DNA of 64,000 nt from Sva-07 sp963716095 (GTDB taxonomy: Bacteria; Actinomycetota; Acidimicrobiia; Acidimicrobiales; Ilumatobacteraceae): assembly GCA_963716095.1 (NCBI GenBank), contig CAVQSV010000018.1, positions 310,001 through 374,000 of the forward strand, in the 5' to 3' direction. The position numbers and the translations under genes are program-made. The stretch's first letter is position 1. Each line of letters opens with the position of its first letter. Under the pieces are notes generated by a model. That model was not told the DNA's origin. It ran no database searches and was given only the letters and a program-made list of their open reading frames with translations. Positions 1 to 8,130 of the stretch are shown here, piece by piece.

Positions 1-191
1 ACGTGATCGCTGTCGCTCGCTCGGTACACGAGGCCGGGCCCGACCAACGACAGATGGTGGCGCGCACCCTCGGCTTGCGGCTGTTCACCGGCTGGTGCGG
101 ATACGTCCTCGAGATGAACACGCGACTGAACCTCCCGATCCCCGCGCTGGGCGGGCCGAAGCTCTCGTCGCCGGAGTACTCGCTCACATGA
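1..191 (+). CDS. TetR-type regulator, C-terminal fragment (5' end outside window)
   Basis: Only about the last 62 residues are present, so no DNA-binding domain is visible. The tail (GWCGYVLEMN then LPIP) closely parallels the tail of the next gene (GWASFVIDMN then LPFP), which does carry a TetR helix-turn-helix; the two are therefore probably tandem paralogues. The stop TGA (189-191) overlaps an ATG (188-190) that looks like the start of the next gene, suggesting translational coupling. The ligand-binding half is all that is seen and its ligand cannot be guessed. Confidence 0.55.
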   Translation, partial: VIAVARSVHEAGPDQRQMVARTLGLRLFTGWCGYVLEMNTRLNLPIPALGGPKLSSPEYSLT

Positions 192-890
192 GCGAGCCGG
201 AGCCGACCACGAACGCTGCCTCGACGCGACCAGGCCATCGCCCATGCGGCGGATCTCCTGCGCGAGGGCGGTCCAACCGGTCTGACGTCGGTCGCCGTCG
301 CCGAGCGCATGGGCGTCACCCAGTCTGCGGTCTACCGTCACGTCCGCAACATGGACGAGCTGTCGGCACTCGCCGCCGAGGTCGTCGTCGCCGAACTGAA
401 CCAGTCGCTCCACGACTTGATGTTCGACCCCAACTTGGACTGGGAGGAGATCAACGACGTCAGCCGGCTCTGCCGCGACCTGATCGATCAGGCCGTGCGC
501 AACCAACAGTCCTTCGAGGTCGTCGCCCGCTGGCGGTTCGTCGACGGTCAGCTGGGCACCGGCATCCGAAAGGTCATCGACGAGGGTTGCGACCTGATCG
601 CGGTACTCCTCGAGTCTCGATGGCGCATCGAGTTCGGCTACGAAGCGCCGCTCGACGACGAGGAGCAGGCGGCCGTGGGGGCGCACGCCCGGGTGCTCCA
701 CGACGACTGGCACGCCGTTGCCCGCCTGGCCAACTCACCGTCGCTTGCACCACTCGAACTCGCCGATGTGGCGATGATCATGCAGCACCGCATCATGGCT
801 GGTTGGGCGTCGTTCGTGATCGACATGAACGAGCGCGTCGGGTTGCCGTTCCCGCAGATCGACCTCGAGCCGGGCATCGTCCCGGACTGA
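188..890 (+). CDS. TetR family transcriptional regulator, frameshifted near its start
   Basis: From about 228 the frame ending at 890 reads DQAIAHAADLLREGG, LTS and then SVAVAERMGVTQSAVYRHV, a textbook TetR N-terminal helix-turn-helix, followed by an all-helical ligand domain. That frame has no ATG, GTG or TTG between the previous stop (191) and 309. The natural ATG at 188, overlapping the upstream stop, opens a different frame (MSEPEPTTNAASTR) that joins the HTH frame only if one base is skipped around 215-235. An inserted base, by error or mutation, is the simplest reading. Starting at 309 would cut the HTH in half. Full length would be about 230 residues, normal for TetR. Target unknown. 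Confidence 0.8.
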
Positions 891-914
891 TCGTCGCCAT
901 CTCCGACGGCGGCA

Positions 915-920
915 TAGGGT
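915..920 (+). promoter_or_regulatory. -10 element of folD (leaderless-type)
   Basis: TAGGGT lies exactly 7 nt before the ATG at 928. The same TANNNT-to-start spacing recurs at many genes in the window and decides for the ATG at 928 over the in-frame GTG at 919, which lies inside the hexamer. Confidence 0.5.
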
Positions 921-927
921 GCGGCAC

Positions 928-1785
928 ATGACTGCACGGTTGATGGACGGCAACGCACTGCGCGACGAGATCGTCGCCGGTCTCCGGACCCGGATCGCGG
1001 ACGCCGGCTCGCCGGCCATCTGCCTGGCGACGGTGTTGGTCGGCGACGACGGTCCGAGCCAGCGGTACGTGAACATGAAGCACAAGAAGGCTGCGGAGGC
1101 CGGCTTGGCGTCGCGTCACGTCGACCTCCCGGCAACGGCGACGCAGGCCGAAGTCGAGTCGGCGGTTCGCGGCCTGGCGGTCGACGACGACGTGCACGGC
1201 ATCCTGGTGCAGCTGCCGTTGCCGGATGGGCTCGACGCCGAACCCGTGATCGACCTGATCCCACCGGAGAAGGACGTCGACGGGCTGACCGAGCGGTCGA
1301 TGGGACGCCTCGTGCGCGGCCGACCCGGATTGGTGGGCTGCACGCCGCTCGGCGTGATGCGGCTGCTCGAACGCTACGACGTGGCGACCAGCGGTCAGCG
1401 GGCGATCGTGATCGGCCGGTCGACGCTGGTGGGCTTGCCACTCACGTTGCTGCTGGCGCGCAAGGGGGTGGACGCCACGGTCACGCTGGCCCACTCGCGA
1501 ACCGGCGACATGGCCGCGGCGGTGCGCGAGGCCGACATCGTGGTCGCAGCAGCGGGGCAGGCCCGCATGATCACCGCCGAGATGGTGAAGCCAGGTGCCA
1601 CGGTGATCGACGTCGGCGTCTCACGCACCGAATCGGGCATCGTCGGCGACGTCGACTTCGAACCGGTGAGCGAGGTGGCCGGACGCATCACCCCGATGCC
1701 CGGCGGCACCGGCCCGATGACGATCGCGTGTCTGCTCGAGAACACCCTCACCGCCGCCCAACTCCAAGGCGCCTTCCCCACCTGA
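928..1785 (+). CDS. folD: Bifunctional methylenetetrahydrofolate dehydrogenase / cyclohydrolase FolD
   Basis: Cytoplasmic enzyme interconverting 5,10-methylene-, 5,10-methenyl- and 10-formyl-THF with NADP. At 285 residues it is of usual length. The family signatures are all present: YVxxKxK (Y47...K53) carrying the catalytic lysine, DVDGL near residue 113, the NADP-binding loop GRSTLVGLP near 160, and the C-terminal PMPGGTGPMT. The start at 928 is supported by the TAGGGT box 7 nt upstream. It stands alone, downstream of the tetR genes and ending next to REP repeats. Another folate enzyme (5-formyl-THF cyclo-ligase) lies at 6114-6593 but not in the same operon. Confidence 0.95.
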   Translation: MTARLMDGNALRDEIVAGLRTRIADAGSPAICLATVLVGDDGPSQRYVNMKHKKAAEAGLASRHVDLPATATQAEVESAVRGLAVDDDVHGILVQLPLPDGLDAEPVIDLIPPEKDVDGLTERSMGRLVRGRPGLVGCTPLGVMRLLERYDVATSGQRAIVIGRSTLVGLPLTLLLARKGVDATVTLAHSRTGDMAAAVREADIVVAAAGQARMITAEMVKPGATVIDVGVSRTESGIVGDVDFEPVSEVAGRITPMPGGTGPMTIACLLENTLTAAQLQGAFPT

Positions 1786-1787
1786 CC

Positions 1788-2733
1788 TCACCCCGCTCGA
1801 AGTTCCCCGTGCCCAGGGCAGCGGGAACCACGGTCCCGTTCGAAGTTCCCCGTGCCCAGGGCAGCGGGAACCACGACGGGCGCTTCATCGAGCGATGCCA
1901 ACACCTGATCCCGGAGTCGAGCGAATGCCGCCGACTCGGCAGCCCGGACCCGGCCACGCCGCGCGATTCGACGCACCGAACGCAGATCGCTCAAGCCATA
2001 CCGAGCAGCCAGCTCGGCGCTCGATCCGAGCGCGCAGTTCCACCGCCAACATGATCGCCACGGTGCGAGCGGCGTCGCTCAGCTTCCCCTTCGGCTCCCG
2101 CAGCTCGCCGATCGGTCGGCCGGTGACCGCAGCGACGGCCCGCTCGATGTCATCGCACTCGGTCGGCGTCAGGGGCGGTAGCGCCCCGAGTCCGATCCGA
2201 TCGCTCGGTTGGGGCGCCAGGACGAACCGCTCGTAGCCACCGACGTCGAATCCGTCCGTCACGAGACCGGTGCTCAGCCACGGCGGCACGGGCCGGCGGC
2301 CGCACAGCGCGCCGAGACTCGACCACCGGTACTCCACCAGGCCGGCGGTTCCGACGATCGGGAGCGGATTGCGATGGATGTAGCGGGCGGTCTGGGCCAA
2401 CTGCGCGTCCGACGTGACCGGCTCGCTGAAGTAGCGCGCCGTGAACAGCGGACCGGTACGGTCCGTCCACCCGTTGTAGACGGTGGCGTAGCGCATCCCG
2501 AGCAGTCTCATGGCCTCCGGCAGCCCACCGTTGGGAACACGAACCAGTTTGTGCAGATGGTTGGTCATCCACGCGTAGGCATGCAGTTCGATTGCCGATC
2601 GCTCGAAGGCGTCGACCATGAACCCTTCGTACACGGTGCGATGGCTCGGTGCGCTGAAGATGTCCTGATCGTCGGCGCCCTTGTGGACGATGTGGAACCA
2701 CTCACTGCTCTCGAGATCTCGTCGACGGCTCAT
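1788..2733 (-). CDS. REP-associated tyrosine transposase (RAYT, Y1_Tnp/IS200-like), C-terminus frameshifted
   Basis: Single-strand DNA transposase of the HUH/Y1 class that in other bacteria mobilises or maintains REP palindromes. The start ATG (2733) opens MSRRRDLESSEWFHIVHKG. The HUH metal motif is AYAWMTNHLHKLV, the candidate nucleophile tyrosines are in MRYATVYNG, and the RAYT hallmark ARYIHRNP follows. The frame containing these stops at 1885. Near 2020 a neighbouring frame continues with a far better tail (SSAELAARYGLSDLRSVRR...) that runs to 1788, so a one-base insertion near 2020 is likely. That tail reads into the flanking repeats. Two REP copies lie on each side, in inverted orientation, which strongly supports the assignment. 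Confidence 0.8.
1797..1832 (+). repeat. REP-like palindrome, copy A
   Basis: 36-nt unit whose core (1802-1828) begins GTTCCCCGTGCCC and ends GGGCAGCGGGAAC. Folded, it gives an outer stem GTTCCC/GGGAAC, a two-base mismatch bulge, and an inner stem TGCCC/GGGCA with a one-base loop, the bulged hairpin typical of REP sequences. It is identical to copy B, 43 nt further on, and inverse to copies C and D on the other side of the RAYT gene. Confidence 0.85.
1840..1875 (+). repeat. REP-like palindrome, copy B
   Basis: Exact 36-nt repeat of copy A (core 1845-1871) in the same orientation. Copies A and B lie between the 3' ends of the convergent folD and RAYT genes and may also act as a bidirectional terminator, since the hairpin is strong. 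Confidence 0.85.
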
Positions 2734-2778
2734 GCACCGAGCTTGACGAACCGCTGTCACACAGTTCGCGTTCGCCCT

Positions 2779-2807
2779 GGTTCCCGCTGCCCTGGGCACG
2801 GGGAACC
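2779..2807 (-). repeat. REP-like palindrome, copy C (inverted relative to A/B)
   Basis: Begins GGTTCCCGCTGCCC and ends GGGCACGGGGAACC, the exact reverse complement of the A/B core. It lies 46 nt upstream of the RAYT start codon, so the transposase gene is enclosed by inverted pairs of its repeats. Confidence 0.85.
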
Positions 2808-2820
2808 GGGTCGGGATCGT

Positions 2821-2853
2821 GGTTCCACGTCCGCTGCCCTGGGCACGGGGAAC
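2821..2853 (-). repeat. REP-like palindrome, copy D (degenerate arm)
   Basis: Matches copy C from CGCTGCCCTGGGCACGGGGA onward, but its first arm is interrupted (GGTTCC then ACGT), so the outer stem is weakened. It lies between copy C and the end of the inositol-phosphate synthase gene. Confidence 0.75.
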
Positions 2854-2867
2854 GTCGGGGGGAACGG

Positions 2868-4169
2868 TCAGCCGGCTTCGGAGTGGGTGACGGGCTGCTC
2901 GCCCATCCACTCGCGCAAGGTGTTCTTCAGCTTGGTCTGCTGGATGAACAGGTCGCTCTCGGCCGGGCTCTCGCCCGCAGCCTGGGGAGCCTTGAGGTAG
3001 AAGCTCAGCCATTCCTGGACGTCCGACTCTCCGGCTCGGTGGGCGAGGTCCATGAACAGCGCGAGGTCGAGCACGATCGGCGCCGCGAGGATCGAGTCGC
3101 GACACAGGAAGTCGACCTTGATCTGCATCGGGTAGCCGAGCCAACCGAAGATGTCGAGGTTGTCCCACCCCTCCTTGTTGTCGCCGCGAGGCGGGTAGTA
3201 GTTGATCCGCACGACGTGGTCGATGTTGCCGTAGAGGTCGGGGTACACCTCGGGCTGCAGAATGCCGTCGAGCACGCCGAGCTTGGAGACTTCCTTGCTC
3301 TTGAAGTTCTCGGGATCGTCGAGCACTTCGCCGTCGCGGTTGCCGAGGATGTTCGTGGAGTACCAGCCACGCAGGCCGAGCATGCGAGCCTTCAGGCCGG
3401 GCGCCAGGATCGTCTTCATCCAGGTCTGCCCGGTCTTGAAGTCCTTGCCGGCGATCGGCACGTTGCGGGTGCGTGACAGCTCGATCATGCACGGCAGGTC
3501 GACCGACAGGTTCGGTGCACCGTTCGCGAAGGGCACGTCGGACTGCAGCGCGGCGTACACGTAGATCTGGCTCGGTGAGATGTTGTCGTCGTTGTCGCGC
3601 AGGCCCTGCTCGAACGCGGCGACGGTCTCGTGGACGGCCGACGGCTCCTGGTAGGCCTCGGTCGAACCGCACCACACCATCACGAGGCGGTCGCAGCCGT
3701 TGGCCTCCTTGAAGTTGGCGATGTCGTCGATCAGCGCCTGCGCCTGGTCCCACTTGTTCGCGATCTGCTTCACCCGCACACCGTCGAGACGAGACACCCA
3801 GCGCTGGTCGAACACGGCCTCCATCGGCACGATCGATTCGAGTTCGCTCGAGATCGCATTGAGGTCGTCGGAGTTCAACACCCCGGCGGTGCGTGCTGCT
3901 TCGAGTGCGTTCGGCGAGATCGGGTCCCAGCCGCCGAACACGATGTCGTCGAGTCCTGCGAGCGGCACGAACTCCTTGATCATCGGGTTGCGGTTCTCGT
4001 CCTTGGTGCCGAGGCGGATGTGCGCCATCTGGCTGATCGATCCGATCGGCGGATGGATCCCCTTGCGGGCGGCGATGACGCCGGCGATGAAGGTGGAGGC
4101 CACGGCGCCCATGCCGGGCGTGAGGACACCGAGCTTGCCGGTGGCGGGAGCGATCTGTCGTGCGGTCAT
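2868..4169 (-). CDS. ino1: myo-Inositol-1-phosphate (3-phosphate) synthase
   Basis: NAD-dependent isomerisation of glucose-6-phosphate to inositol phosphate, the first step towards phosphatidylinositol and mycothiol-type metabolites in actinobacteria. The 433-residue protein opens with KLGVLTPGMGAVASTFIAG, the dinucleotide-binding segment of this family. It contains FGGWDPIS, the Asn/Gly-rich SQIYVYAALQSDVPFANGAP, and the catalytic IAGKDFKTGQTWMK followed by GLRGWYSTNILGNRDG, all diagnostic. The ATG at 4169 is preceded by TATCAT at 7 nt spacing. It is transcribed divergently from a LysR gene, with an inverted repeat between them. Confidence 0.93.
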   Translation of the reverse strand: MTARQIAPATGKLGVLTPGMGAVASTFIAGVIAARKGIHPPIGSISQMAHIRLGTKDENRNPMIKEFVPLAGLDDIVFGGWDPISPNALEAARTAGVLNSDDLNAISSELESIVPMEAVFDQRWVSRLDGVRVKQIANKWDQAQALIDDIANFKEANGCDRLVMVWCGSTEAYQEPSAVHETVAAFEQGLRDNDDNISPSQIYVYAALQSDVPFANGAPNLSVDLPCMIELSRTRNVPIAGKDFKTGQTWMKTILAPGLKARMLGLRGWYSTNILGNRDGEVLDDPENFKSKEVSKLGVLDGILQPEVYPDLYGNIDHVVRINYYPPRGDNKEGWDNLDIFGWLGYPMQIKVDFLCRDSILAAPIVLDLALFMDLAHRAGESDVQEWLSFYLKAPQAAGESPAESDLFIQQTKLKNTLREWMGEQPVTHSEAG

Positions 4170-4176
4170 CCCAACG

Positions 4177-4232
4177 ATGATAAGCGATGTTTCACGACTG
4201 AAGCTGATTGTGAAGCAAATCCGATGTATCTT
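4177..4232. promoter_or_regulatory. Divergent ino1/lysR promoter region with an inverted repeat
   Basis: The minus-strand -10 TATCAT (4177-4182) is 7 nt before the ino1 ATG, and the plus-strand -10 TATCTT (4227-4232) is 6 nt before the LysR GTG. Between them TGTTTCAC (4188-4195) and GTGAAGCA (4210-4217) form an inverted repeat with one mismatch, a plausible binding site for the LysR product. Confidence 0.5.
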
Positions 4233-4238
4233 GCGTGG

Positions 4239-5120
4239 GTGTCGCCCCTCCCCGACCTCTCGATCCGCCAGCTCGACTACCTGGTCGCCGTTGCCGAGGA
4301 GCCGTCGTGGGCACTGGCCGCCGAACGAGTGGGCGTCAGCCCGTCGGCACTGTCGCAGGGCCTGGCGGAACTCGAACGCCGCATCGGCGTTCCGCTGTTC
4401 GAGCGCGACGGACGCCGCCGCCGCATCCGTGACAGTGCAACTCCGGCGGTCGATCACGCCCGCCATGTCCTCGGGCTGACCGGCGACCTCGCCGACTGGG
4501 CCGACCGAATCCGCCAGGGTCGAGCAGGTCGCCTCCGACTCGGGATGATCGACGCCGCAGCCGTCGGCCATCACTCCGAGGTGGTGCGCAGCTTCCGGTC
4601 CGAGCACCCAGACGTCGATCTCCGACTCCGGGTGGCTCCGTCGGCGCCGCTGATCGAGCTGTTGATCTCCGGCGAACTCGACCTCGTCGTCTGCGTCGAG
4701 CCGCCGGCTGCGATCGAGGGCATCGACATCGAGGCCCTCTTGACCGAGGAGTTGGCGGTGTACGGCCCGCCAGGCGTGACCGTCGACGATCCGTCCACGT
4801 GGGGGCCCTGGGTGCTGTTCCCCTCCGGATCTCACACGCGTGATGTCGTGACCGCAGCGTTGGCCCGACTGGGTGCACCCCTCGAGGTGGCCGCGGAGAG
4901 CCACCAACCCGAAGTGGTCCGCGAGATGGTCCGCATGGGATCCGGCTGGACGGTCCTGCCCACCAGCCAAGCCGAACGGGGCGACCGCGCGCTCACCGGT
5001 GGGCGACCGCTGACCACTCGGCAGCTCGTGATGGCAACCCGCCGCGATTCGGTGCGCGACCCGGCGGTCGACGAGCTCGCCGAACAGCTCAGGCGGGCGT
5101 CGAGGTCACCAACAGCGTGA
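4239..5120 (+). CDS. LysR family transcriptional regulator
   Basis: 293 residues. The winged HTH at about residues 5-65 contains LSIRQLDYLVAVAEEPSWAL and VSPSALSQGLAELERRIGVP, then LFERDGRRRRI, typical of LysR. A periplasmic-binding-protein-like effector domain follows (RLRLGMIDAAAVGHH, ELDLVVCVEPP). The GTG at 4239 is chosen because TATCTT sits 6 nt upstream; an in-frame ATG at 4224 lies within that promoter. It faces the PLP dehydratase gene tail to tail and shares its promoter region with ino1, so inositol synthesis is a possible target. The effector is unknown. Confidence 0.9.
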   Translation: MSPLPDLSIRQLDYLVAVAEEPSWALAAERVGVSPSALSQGLAELERRIGVPLFERDGRRRRIRDSATPAVDHARHVLGLTGDLADWADRIRQGRAGRLRLGMIDAAAVGHHSEVVRSFRSEHPDVDLRLRVAPSAPLIELLISGELDLVVCVEPPAAIEGIDIEALLTEELAVYGPPGVTVDDPSTWGPWVLFPSGSHTRDVVTAALARLGAPLEVAAESHQPEVVREMVRMGSGWTVLPTSQAERGDRALTGGRPLTTRQLVMATRRDSVRDPAVDELAEQLRRASRSPTA

Positions 5121-5145
5121 CCATCGACAGCGTGACCGTCGCAGA

Positions 5146-6117
5146 TCACGCAGTTGGCGTTGCACCATCGAGCACCGCCCGCAACTGTGCTGTGTCGACG
5201 TTGCCACCGCAGAGGACGAACGCACTGCGCTCGCCGCGCAGGGAAGGGGGCTCACTCAACAGCCCTGCCAACCCGATGGCACCAGCGGACTCTGCGACGT
5301 TGTGGGTGGTCCGGAAGATGATCCGCATCGCCTCAGCGGTTGCCTCGTCCGACACCGGGACGATCCGGGCCGCGCCGGCAACGATCCCCTCGATGGCCTC
5401 GGCGTCAGGCGAACGGGTGGCGACACCGTCGACGAATGTCGCTGCCGACTCGGTGGTGACCACCTCGCCACGCTCGAACGACAGCAGCGTCGACGGCGCT
5501 CGCTCCGACACGACGCCGACGATCTCGGTGTCGATCCCGAGCAGATCCCGCACTGCGATCAGCGCATTGATGCCCGACCCCATGCCGACCGGCACGTACA
5601 CCGTGTCGAGGGCCTCGGTTCTTTCGAACAGCTCGAGCGCGTAGGTGGCCACACCGAGCACCAGGTCGCGATGAAACGGGGGCACCGGTTCGAGACCCCG
5701 CTCGACGGCAACCTCCAACGATCGCTCGCGGGCCTCCTGGAAGTCGCTGCCGAATTCGACGACGTCGGCGCCGAGTGCTCGCATCGCTGCGTTCTTCTCG
5801 ATGCTGTTTCCATGCGGCACGAAGATCGTGACCGACCGGCCAGCCTGCGCCCCGGCGAACGCCAGGCTCTGCCCGTGGTTGCCACGCGTGGCGCTGACGA
5901 CACCTGTGATCTCGGGGCGTTCGCGTACCAGCCGGTCCATGTACACCAAGCCACCGCGCACCTTGAACGCGCCGACGGGGGTGTGGTTCTCGTGCTTCAC
6001 GGTCACGTGCGAGCCGGCGACCTCGTTCAACAGCGGCCACGAATACTGCGGCGTCGGCGGCACGTGTCGACGAACGACCGCCACTGCGGCGTCGAGCTCG
6101 CTGCGTTCGAACCTCAT
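5146..6117 (-). CDS. PLP-dependent threonine/serine dehydratase-like protein
   Basis: Fold-type II PLP enzyme of 323 residues, close to catabolic threonine ammonia-lyases, which deaminate threonine to 2-oxobutyrate. The PLP-lysine motif is HTPVGAFKVRGG (K52). The phosphate-binding loop is VGMGSGIN, with SATRGNHGQSLAF earlier and FVLCGGNVD near the end. No C-terminal ACT regulatory domain is present, unlike biosynthetic IlvA. Its ATG (6115-6117) overlaps the stop of the upstream cyclo-ligase gene (6114-6116), so the two are translationally coupled. Exact substrate (threonine, serine or an ectoine-pathway hydroxyamino acid) is not decided by sequence. Confidence 0.85.
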   Translation of the reverse strand: MRFERSELDAAVAVVRRHVPPTPQYSWPLLNEVAGSHVTVKHENHTPVGAFKVRGGLVYMDRLVRERPEITGVVSATRGNHGQSLAFAGAQAGRSVTIFVPHGNSIEKNAAMRALGADVVEFGSDFQEARERSLEVAVERGLEPVPPFHRDLVLGVATYALELFERTEALDTVYVPVGMGSGINALIAVRDLLGIDTEIVGVVSERAPSTLLSFERGEVVTTESAATFVDGVATRSPDAEAIEGIVAGAARIVPVSDEATAEAMRIIFRTTHNVAESAGAIGLAGLLSEPPSLRGERSAFVLCGGNVDTAQLRAVLDGATPTA

Positions 6118-6593
6118 CGCAGCGTCCCGGCGTCGGTGACCACATGATCCATCGCGACGTCGTGCGAGAGAACCGGGATCGTGTCGAGGACCTGCTCGGC
6201 GAAGCAGACACCGATCGACGTGCAATCGGGTCGGACCTCGGAGAGGAACCGGTCGTACCAACCACCGCCTTGGCCCAACCGGTCGCCGGCGGCGGTGAAG
6301 GCCAGTCCCGGCACGATCACGACGTCGGGCCAGCTCGGCTCGACGTCGGCCTCGGGCACGGCGACGAGTCGTCCGGTTGCAGCGCACCACACCAGCAGCT
6401 GTCCGGTCTCCGGCTCGCCCCGAATCGTGGTGAACGCCAGAACGGTCTCGGCCGACACCATCGCGGGCAGCGCTGCGACGTGGCGCCACAACTCGCCTGA
6501 GCGCTCGTCGCGGTCGGGCAGCGAACGGCGCAACGATCGCATCTCGGCGCGAAGCTCGGCCTTGGCTCCGGTGGCCGGTGTGCCGTCGCTCAT
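6114..6593 (-). CDS. 5-Formyltetrahydrofolate cyclo-ligase
   Basis: ATP-dependent conversion of 5-formyl-THF to 5,10-methenyl-THF, recovering a storage folate. At 159 residues it is slightly shorter than the usual 180-200. The N-terminal basic helix AELRAEMRSLRRSLP and the signature VPGLAFTAAGDRLGQGGGWY followed by DRFL are family-specific. The start at 6593 gives MSDGTPATGAK; a longer reading from 6638 would overlap the divergent flavin reductase. It is followed by, and overlaps, the PLP dehydratase gene. Confidence 0.88.
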   Translation of the reverse strand: MSDGTPATGAKAELRAEMRSLRRSLPDRDERSGELWRHVAALPAMVSAETVLAFTTIRGEPETGQLLVWCAATGRLVAVPEADVEPSWPDVVIVPGLAFTAAGDRLGQGGGWYDRFLSEVRPDCTSIGVCFAEQVLDTIPVLSHDVAMDHVVTDAGTLR

Positions 6594-6619
6594 CGGGGCG
6601 AAGCGTACAGTTGGAGGTG

Positions 6620-7162
6620 ATGAGCGAACCGACACCACTCCCCGACGACGACGCCGTTGCCTTCGACTCGAAGCACTTCCGCACCGTGCTCGGTCACTTC
6701 CCCACCGGGGTCACCGTCGTCACCGGCATGGCCGAGGGCGACCGTCCACACGGGTTCACGATCGGCTCGTTCACGTCGGTGTCACTCGATCCCCCACTCG
6801 TGGGGTTCCTCCCCCAAACGGATTCCGAGACGTGGGCGCTGATGGCCGACGCCGGCAGCTTCTGCGTCAACGTGCTCAGTGACAAACAGAGCGACCTGTG
6901 CTGGAAGTTCGCGAAGAGCGACACCGAGGCAACCCGCTTCGACGGCGTCGAGTGGCACGCAGCGCCCTCCGGTGCACCGGTGCTCGAACGTGCGGTCGCG
7001 TGGATCGACTGCAGTGTCGAGGAGGTCTACGAGATGGGTGACCATTACTTCGTGCTCGGCCGCGTGACCTCGCTCGACGCGGACGCCGACCACGATGGCC
7101 TGCCGCCGCAGCCGCTGGTGTTCTACCGCGGCACCATCGGCGGCTTTGCCGCCGAGGGCTGA
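6620..7162 (+). CDS. Flavin reductase-like, FMN-binding split-barrel protein
   Basis: 180 residues. FRTVLGHFPTGVTVVTG, then HGFTIGSFTSVSLDPPLVGF and FCVNVLSDKQSDLCWKFA, are the hallmarks of the HpaC/short-chain flavin reductase family, which supplies reduced FMN/FAD to partner monooxygenases using NAD(P)H. A Shine-Dalgarno GGAGGTG directly precedes the ATG, and TACAGT lies 8 nt upstream of it. No partner monooxygenase is next door, so its client is unknown. Confidence 0.88.
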   Translation: MSEPTPLPDDDAVAFDSKHFRTVLGHFPTGVTVVTGMAEGDRPHGFTIGSFTSVSLDPPLVGFLPQTDSETWALMADAGSFCVNVLSDKQSDLCWKFAKSDTEATRFDGVEWHAAPSGAPVLERAVAWIDCSVEEVYEMGDHYFVLGRVTSLDADADHDGLPPQPLVFYRGTIGGFAAEG

Positions 7163-7219
7163 CACCGTCGCCCCGACCGGCGAGGTGTCGTTCTGCTGAC
7201 GACCGACGAGACTGGGCGC

Positions 7220-7603
7220 ATGGATCGACGCCTCCCGCTCGCTCTCGGAGTCGACACCTTCTCCGTGGTGTTGTTCGTCGCCGTCGGGCGCCGAGAGCAC
7301 GAACGCGACTCGGCGATCGCCGGCCTGATCGACACGGCGGCCCCGTTCCTGATCGGGCTCGCACTCGCGTGGGTGGTCCTGCGCGCCTGGAACCGACCGA
7401 CCGACTGGCGCACCGGCATCGGGGTCTGGGCGATCACCCTCGTGGTCGGAATGCTCGTGCGCGGTCTCGTGTTCGGCGACGGTACGGCAACGTCGTTCGT
7501 GATCGTGGCGGCGCTCTTCCTCGCACTGTTCCTCATCGGTTGGCGCGTGGCGTTCGGTGTGATCGACCGGCGGGCGGCGCGCCCAGCGACGCCGACCACG
7601 TAG
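7220..7603 (+). CDS. DUF3054 family membrane protein
   Basis: 127 residues with four predicted membrane segments (about 7-22, 36-55, 66-84 and 90-110). The first half (ALGVDTFSVVLFVAVGRREH) matches the actinobacterial DUF3054 signature of an Asp and a GRR-H motif at the end of the first helix. Function is unknown. It follows the flavin reductase on the same strand with a 57-nt gap. Confidence 0.8.
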   Translation: MDRRLPLALGVDTFSVVLFVAVGRREHERDSAIAGLIDTAAPFLIGLALAWVVLRAWNRPTDWRTGIGVWAITLVVGMLVRGLVFGDGTATSFVIVAALFLALFLIGWRVAFGVIDRRAARPATPTT

Positions 7604-7618
7604 CGACGCGGGTTCCGG

Positions 7619-8065
7619 TCAGAGTCCCGGCTGGACGGTGGAGCCCGACATGGTCCAGTAGTCGTTGAGCGCATGCTGGATGCGGACGTACCAGATCAGG
7701 TTGCCGATCAACGGCAGCAGGAACCACAGACCCCAGATCGTGGTGATCGGCGGCTCCATCCCCTTCTTGCGGTACAGCTGCTCGACCTCACCGGCCATCA
7801 GGAACATCGTGACCGGCGAGATCAACAACGTGATGAAGAGGTAGGCGACACCGCCGAGCCCGGTGTTGGTGTACCGCTTCAGTTCGCCGCCATTCTGATA
7901 CGACCACACGATCGTCCAGATCCCGAAGGTCACGACGGTGAGCACGAGCACCATGAACACCGACCGAGGCTTGCCGATCGGGCCGGCTTCGCCGGGCGTG
8001 GCGCCGGGCGGCGGCATCATCGGCGGTTCGGTGTTCGGTGGCGGCGGCGGCGTGAGATCGCTCAT
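7619..8065 (-). CDS. DUF4234-like membrane protein with proline-rich N-terminus
   Basis: 148 residues: a Pro-rich cytoplasmic head (MSDLTPPPPPNTEPPMMPPP), then membrane helices beginning at SVFMVLVLTVVTFGIWTIVW, a second at about 75-97, and a third near WGLWFLLPLIGNLIWYV, with a final amphipathic stretch. The TFGIWTIVW...YQNGGELKRY pattern resembles DUF4234. The start is at 8065, with TACCTT 6 nt upstream. It converges on the DUF3054 gene. No biochemical role is known. Confidence 0.75.
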   Translation of the reverse strand: MSDLTPPPPPNTEPPMMPPPGATPGEAGPIGKPRSVFMVLVLTVVTFGIWTIVWSYQNGGELKRYTNTGLGGVAYLFITLLISPVTMFLMAGEVEQLYRKKGMEPPITTIWGLWFLLPLIGNLIWYVRIQHALNDYWTMSGSTVQPGL

Positions 8066-8130
8066 GAGCCCAAGGTAGACCGCACAGGACGGGCTCGCCG
8101 TGGATGTTCGCGATCGGCCATGCTCGTGCG

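Noticed and set aside
1797..1875. The two direct repeats as a miniature CRISPR
   Set aside because: Only two units, each a palindrome with inverted copies beside a Y1 transposase and no cas genes; REP is the better explanation.
2734..4970. Long minus-strand frames around ino1 and above the RAYT start
   Set aside because: They only extend real genes through REP repeats or antisense to lysR; starts at 2733 and 4169 are supported by motif and promoter.
5111..5135. Short direct repeat ACAGCGTGACC near the lysR stop
   Set aside because: Only two adjacent copies, partly coding, with no pairing potential or recurrence seen elsewhere.
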